From Przewalskia tangutica (Eukaryota > Streptophyta > Magnoliopsida > Solanales > Solanaceae), in the NCBI GenBank assembly GCA_029844215.1, contig JAQGDG010000047.1, positions 1-64,000 on the forward strand: a DNA stretch of 64,000 nucleotides. Direction: 5' to 3'. Numbering within the stretch: the stretch's first letter is position 1; each line of letters opens with the position of its first letter. Made by a program: the position numbers and the translations under genes. Below the pieces are notes generated by a model. It was given only the letters and a program-made list of their open reading frames with translations, had not been told where the DNA came from and made no database searches. This document shows positions 58,525 through 64,000 of this stretch, one piece after another.

Positions 58525-60842
58525 TGTTACACCACGGAATTCCAGGATATGTTTATATGAACGTACGTAAGAACTCAAAGGTGTTAAGATTTGAGACGAG
58601 TAAAAATTTACCGGAATTATAGAAATTGTCGGAAAACGAAATATTGCGACGAACGGGAGGGCGACACGTGTCACCCTCCTTGGATGGTCTTGGTCGATTG
58701 GACCAAGGGTAAAATGGTCATGTGACCAAGGCAAAGATGAATTAGTCTTGAAAAGGCCAAGGCTTGACATTGTTGACCAAGTCAACAAGCCCACTTGACT
58801 TGATATTTAAAAATACTTCATCCTAGCCATTCAAGTGTTTAGATCTAGGCCCTTGGTTGTGTTATATATTCATCCTACTAGTGCAAGATGACTTCTACAC
58901 TTAGAAAATAAATCAAGGACTTAGAGTTCAAAGTGAGGGGCTCTCGGGTTTGCTCTTGGATGAACAAGAAGATTTTTCGTTTTTGGTTCAATAAGCTCCA
59001 TACTTTAAACCAAGGTACCTAAGGGTATTGTAAGTGTATCTCAATAGAAAGATCCCGGAAAAATGGTGTTTTCGTATTAGTCGCAAGGCGAAAACCTAAG
59101 GAGTTATTCAACTTTGAAGATGGAACTTGAAGAAGAGTTCTTCATAGGCTTCTAAAGGTTGCTTGGAGTGGATTGGAATGTCGAAAGGAGGAGTCTAAAG
59201 TTGCTAAGGATCGACTTGTAATCTTGGATCATATTTGGGCTAATTGAGGTAATAATCTTCGTCTTACTTTTGTAATTGAAGATTCCATGTTATGATAAGT
59301 TAGAAATGATCATGTGATATGTGTTATGAAGATTGATAAGTGTTATGGATGTTTAGAAGATCAAATCTGAAAATGACATGTTAAGCCATTTGAAATTGAA
59401 TTACAATGTGGTCGTTATTTAGAATCGTCGCATGTTATCTACTAGAAGATTGTAGTAACTATAATCGATTGAGGCTTGATTACATGTTATATTAAACCAC
59501 TTGGATTGAAAAGGGATTGGAAACGAATTTGTATTGTTGTCCCTATTTTGCCGAATGAACATTATATGTTGGACTAGTTTGATATTTATTGTGGGGCGGA
59601 ATTTTACACGTCTTGATTAAGCGTGTAATCCCCTATTGTTAACTACTTTGTTGAGCCTTAAATGTGGCGTGTTTGATTATTGAATTCGGCCTTCAAAAAG
59701 GTGGCAAAGTATGTAGAAACAAAGGAAGTGCTGTCCGATTTTTCGTAGAATTTAGTGACTTTGCACTTGGAATATTCTACGTTTGAAACTAGAAGTTAAT
59801 AGACGTATTATGGTCATTATAGGTTGACAAACTACGTGCGGCGTATTGGACTTAGCAAGTGGATTAAACCGAAGAGGTATGTGGAACTTTCTTATCTCTT
59901 GAGCATGAATAAGTTGTAAATGTATAGTACGGTAGACGTACAAGATTTTGACAATCTAGTCCATTTGATATCCTTGGCTTATTTTAAGAATATCCAAGTT
60001 GGTTGAGTTAGGGAATTAAATCACTTGTTTAAATATTAAGGATATCTTGGTTTTCAAAAGTTAAGAGACTTTAAGTATGTTGAAAGTATTTTTGATACTT
60101 GTTTTGTTGGAAATTTTAAGTCTCTTGGTTATAAAGAAGAATGTAAGTTTCTAAGGTATAAAGCTAGTATAACGGCTTTATAGGAAGTTGGTTATAATAG
60201 CTTTATGGAAGGTTAAAAAGAGTGATTTACTCTAAGTAATTTAAGTATGATAAATGACTTGAAATAATGAAAGGCAAATTGATTTAAAGGCATCAATTGC
60301 TTAAAGTTTTTAAAGAAAGGAGTCACTTGATTTAGAAGCCTATAATTGTATTTCTAAAAGGTATTGTGACTTGTCTTGAAAAGTAGTTATGACTTGATAC
60401 TACGGTTATTAGTATCTTGGAAGTTTTATATGAAAAAGAGTCATTTTAAAAGAGTAGAAATACGTAGTACTTTGGGTTAAATTCCCGGTTTTTATAATGA
60501 CATGTTGGTGCCTTAAGTAAACTAAAATGATAGTGTATATGAATAAGACTAATAAGAAGTTAGGGGGATTTCTTAACTTGCTTATGTAATGTATGATAAG
60601 CCGGTAGTGCTTATGTTATGTATGATAGCCGGTTGTGCTAGTGATATATTATGCATTACGGGGTCATTCCCCGGGTTTGTGGCATTTGCATATTCCATGG
60701 ATTTGCTACCCATGATGCGAGGAATACCTCATGCGGGTCCGAAAGGGCTTATGCGGGTGAAATAGTCCCATGCGGGGCGGACCAGTCCTATGTGAGGAAT
60801 ACCTCATGCGGGTCTACACGACCTATGCGGGCGGATACAGTC
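58525..60842 (+). mobile_element. Element I, 5' part of an LTR (TGTTACACC subfamily)
   Basis: Starts TGTTACACCACGG, with left flank TTTGT (58520-58524). It has a CACGTG palindrome at about 58659-58677, AGGTAA at 59247-59252, the TTTATAGGAAGTTGGTTATAA body near 60176, and GAATACCTCATGCGGGTC repeats at 60715-60840. It is collinear with J for its whole length, which shows it is an LTR and not an interior. It is interrupted at 60843 by J. Confidence 0.82.
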
Positions 60843-63547
60843 TGTTACACCCCGTAAGTCCAGGACATGTTTAAGAGAATGTATGTAAGGAACATAAGAC
60901 TTGAAAAGGGTACGAAAGGAAGAATTGTTTTTCCGACGGAAAAACATCCGAACGTCGGAAAGGAGAAATGTTCGTTGGTGAGAATTAGATTCTCAAAATG
61001 CATTAATTGAAGAGTTTGGAACTTATTAACATTATGGAAATTTATTTTTACGGATTTGGTCACGTGTGGCCCACCCGAGAAATTTTACGTTTTGTGGGAC
61101 CCACGAGGGTTACGGAATTTTATGGACGAATGGGAGGGCGAAATGTGGCACCCCCCCCCCCCACATGGCTTGGTCGAATTAATGCAAGGGTAAAATGGTC
61201 ATTTGACCATTGTAAAGAGGAGCAAGTCTTGCAAGCTAGAGCTTGATATTGTTGACTAAGTCAAGAGCCACTTGGCTTGATCCCTTCCATCCAAATTTAA
61301 CATGTGTTGTAATCTAAGCCTTCCATTGTGTTTTATATAGTACCCTAGTGCAAGACAAGGTCTTCAACACTTAGAAAATATTAGAGAAACTTTGAGCTTA
61401 GCCATGAAGCTCTCGGGTTTGGTCATATCCTCACTCAAAAATTTTGTAGTTTTGATCCATTAGCCACAAGACTTTAACCCAAGGTCCCTAAGGGTATTGT
61501 AAGGATATCTCAATAGAAAGATTTCGGGAAAAACGGCGTTTTCACGTTAGTCGCAAGGAGAAACCCTAAGGCATTTTCATAGGTTTTGATTGGAAATGGA
61601 AGAGAAGTTGGTTGTGAGCTTCTAAAGGCTTCAAATAGCGGATTGGAGCGTAAAGGAAGGGAGCTAAGAATTTCTAAGGAGCGACATTGAATCTTGGAAA
61701 TTATAAGGGCTTGTAAAGGTAAAATTCTTGTCATTTTAGTAATTGAGATTACTTATTGTTGTAGCTATGGATATTAGCAAGTATGAGATATATATATTAT
61801 GATGTTGATAAGTGTTATGGATATTGGAACCCTAATCCGAAAACTAGTATGTTTAGCCTTGAGATTTCAATTCAATTGGATTATTAGTTTAATCGTCACA
61901 TGTTATATAAGGAAGGAATTATAATTGTTAAGTTGTTTATGACAATATAACATGTTAGACCTAAGAAGTTGGATTGAAAAATAATTGGAAAAGGACTTTG
62001 TGTTGTTGTATATGTTTAGTCAAGAATGGCTTTAAATATGGAACTAGTTTCGTATTAATTTGTGGGCGGAATTTTACGCCCCGTTAAGGCGTGTAATCCC
62101 CTTTGGTTAGCTGAATTGTTGGGCCTTAAATGTGGCGTGTTTGGTTATTGAATTCGGCCTTGAAAAAGGTGGCAAAGTATGTAGAAACAAAGGAAGTGAT
62201 GTCCGATTTTCCGTAGAATTTAGTGACTTTGCACTTTGAATATTCTACGTTTGAAGCTAAAGGTTAATGTACGTATTATGGCCATTATAGGTTGAAGTAC
62301 TAAGTATAGCGTATTCTACTTGAAGGATGGAATAGCTATCAAGGTTGAAGTACTTTGGAGCATTTTGCTATTTGTCGATAATCGTCACGAGGTATGTGAA
62401 CCTCTTCCTTCTTTTGACATGATTCTATGTATGGAATATACATGTAGTACTATTTCATGATTCCTTCTACTCTTAGAAGTTAAGAGGTATGTATGTTGAT
62501 TTACTCTACGTAAAGGTTATGTCTAAGTTATCCTAAGTTCTTACCAAGTCTTATGGGGGATGTTGGTAAGAGTCATTAGGAGGTATTTGGAGCCAAGTTG
62601 ACTTGGCTAAGTTATGGCACAAATGAGAATAAGAATCGAACAAGCCACTGCAGCGTTAGTAAAGGAAAATGTAATGACAATCAATTAAGTTAAAATGAGT
62701 AGAATTCTCCATCTGCATAGAAGCTAAGATAAGACAAAATTGTATTACATTTTCTAGATCATGGCTACTCGATTAAGATCGTTATAAATAAGTATAACTT
62801 ATTCACAACGCACCAAAGTATATGTTACTTAATTTATAAGAATTTACGTATGAAGTTTTAAGACTATAAACCTCAATTTTTAAAAGGTTAAGAGACTTTA
62901 TTTTTCAAGTTATGGGACTTGATTCTTAAAGGAAGAAATGAATTGATTTAAAAGTATAGAATACTTGATTTGGAAAGTATTGATTTCTTGCCATTCTAAA
63001 GTTAAGAAACTTGTTTTCTTAAAAGTTAAGAGACTTGAAGTATTTTGAAAGCTATGTGATTTGAATTGAAAGTATAAGTCTCTTGGTTATAAAAGGAATG
63101 AATTTGTCTAAGACATAAAGAGTTATAACGGCTTTATGGGAAGTTGGTTATAACAACTTTATGGAAGATTAAAAGAATGGTTTTCTTCAGTAATGTAAGC
63201 AAAGAAATGACTTGAAATAAAGAAGGGCAAATTGTTTTAATAGTACCAATTGCTTAAGGTTTTTAAGAAAGAAGTCACTTGATTTATAGGCCGGTAAATG
63301 TATTTCTAAAAGGTATTGTGACTTGTCTTGAAAAGTAGATATGACTTGATACTACGGTTATTAGTATCTTGGAAGTTTTATTTGAAAGAGAATCATTTTA
63401 AAGGAGTAGAGGCACGTAGTACGTTGGGTTAAATTCCCGGATTTTATAATGACATGTTAGTGCCTTAAGTAAACAAAAATGAGAGTGCATATGAACAAGC
63501 TAATAAGAAGTTAGGGGATTTCTTAACTTGCTTATATAATGTATGAT

Positions 63548-63700
63548 AAGCCGGTGGTGCTTATGTTATGTATGGTAAGCCGGTGGTGCTTATGTTATGT
63601 ATGATAAGTCGGTAGTGCTTATGTTATGTATGATAAGTCGGTAGTGCTTATGTTATGTATGATAAGTCGGTAGGGCTTATGTTATGTATGATGGCCGGTT
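63548..63700 (+). repeat. 29-bp tandem repeat in J's LTR
   Basis: About five copies of TAAGTCGGTAGTGC + TTATGTTATGTATGA, with G/A variants. I has two degenerate copies at 60590-60640, so the array expanded in J's lineage. Confidence 0.9.
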
Positions 63701-63708
63701 GAGTTAGG

Positions 63709-63866
63709 GTAAGAGTATAAATGAGGGGTAAACCCCTAATACGTTATACCACCTTCTCCAGGGTAAAAGTATAAATGAGGGGTAAACCCCCAAGACGTTA
63801 TACCACCTGCTTCAGGGTAAGAGTATAAATGAGGGGTAAGCCCCCAAGACGTTATACCACCTGTTC
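63709..63866 (+). repeat. 54-bp tandem repeat in J's LTR
   Basis: Three copies of a unit beginning GGGTAAGAGTATAAATGAGG and ending CGTTATACCACCT. Absent from I at the same position. Confidence 0.9.
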
Positions 63867-64000
63867 CGTGGATTTGCTACCCATGATGCGAGGAATACCT
63901 CATGCGAGTCCTTATGGGCTTATGCGGGTGAAATAGTCCCACGCGGTACAATTTATGCGAGGAATACCTCACGGGTCCACGGGACTACGCGGGTGAAATA

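Larger units (their letters stand above)
60843..64000 (+). mobile_element. Element J, LTR (runs off the window)
   Basis: Starts TGTTACACCCCG (left flank CAGTC), the same subfamily as I. The first 330 bp resemble the first module of F's U3. A C run at about 61148-61161, AGGTAA at 61717-61722, the TTTATGGGAAGTTGGTTATAAC repeat at about 63131, tandem arrays at 63548-63855, and GAATACCTCATGCG repeats at the end. The LTR end is not reached. Confidence 0.82.

Noticed and set aside
1..64000. An undescribed gene system hidden in the window
   Set aside because: All long stretches are assigned to LTR elements or the LINE. The novelty here lies in element architecture and in a possible sequencing artefact, not in a new set of host genes.

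Overview
This window is plant nuclear heterochromatin made almost entirely of nested retrotransposons. I found no host gene, no rRNA or tRNA gene, and nothing bacterial. The evidence for a plant is: long LTRs that start TGTTATACC or TGTTACACC and end GTGACA; primer-binding sites complementary to plant initiator-methionine tRNA (TGGTATCAGAGC); Ty3/gypsy gag and pol pieces that look most like the Del/Tekay chromovirus type; and an L1-like LINE whose ORF1 carries a DUF4283-like region and a CCHC knuckle. A eudicot is likely, but I cannot name the species from sequence alone.

Layout, using letters of my own for the elements. A (+): 5' LTR 1-1697 (start outside the window), interior to 4307, 3' LTR 4308-7693. 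A sits in the 3' LTR of B (-): 7694-8056 LTR remnant, interior to 10207, 5' LTR 10208-13382. B sits in the 5' LTR of C (+): remnant 13383-13851, gag-pol interior to 18489, 3' LTR in two pieces, 18490-19086 and 28317-29890. D (-, 19087-28316) splits C's 3' LTR and has a perfect TTACT target duplication. A minus-strand LINE follows, also in two pieces, 29891-30842 and 40395-44640, split by F (+, 30843-40394). Then come the last 27 bp of the interior of E (+) and its 3' LTR 44668-48382. E sits in the 3' LTR of G (-): 48383-51357, gag-only interior to 53217, 5' LTR 53218-56888. G sits in the 5' LTR of H (+), whose remnant 56889-58241 is followed by a perfect PBS and a gag start. I (+, 58525-60842) breaks H's gag, and J (+, 60843 to the window end) breaks I.

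The insertion order inferred is H, G, E, C, then B and A, or D, or LINE and F: about six nesting levels. Elements A, B, D, F and G have LTRs of 3.2-3.8 kb around interiors of only 1.9-2.6 kb that keep traces of gag and no recognisable pol. They therefore look like non-autonomous gag-type derivatives that would need pol supplied by relatives such as C. C's own pol is shredded by small indels.

A technical signal runs through A, B, C, D and F: differences between sister LTRs, and damage to primer-binding sites, fall largely at CAG/CTG, which appear as CG, CGA or TCG. The LINE and much of E, G and H are largely free of it. This could be a consensus-calling artefact at methylated CHG sites. Until that is tested, frameshifts and LTR ages here should not be read at face value.
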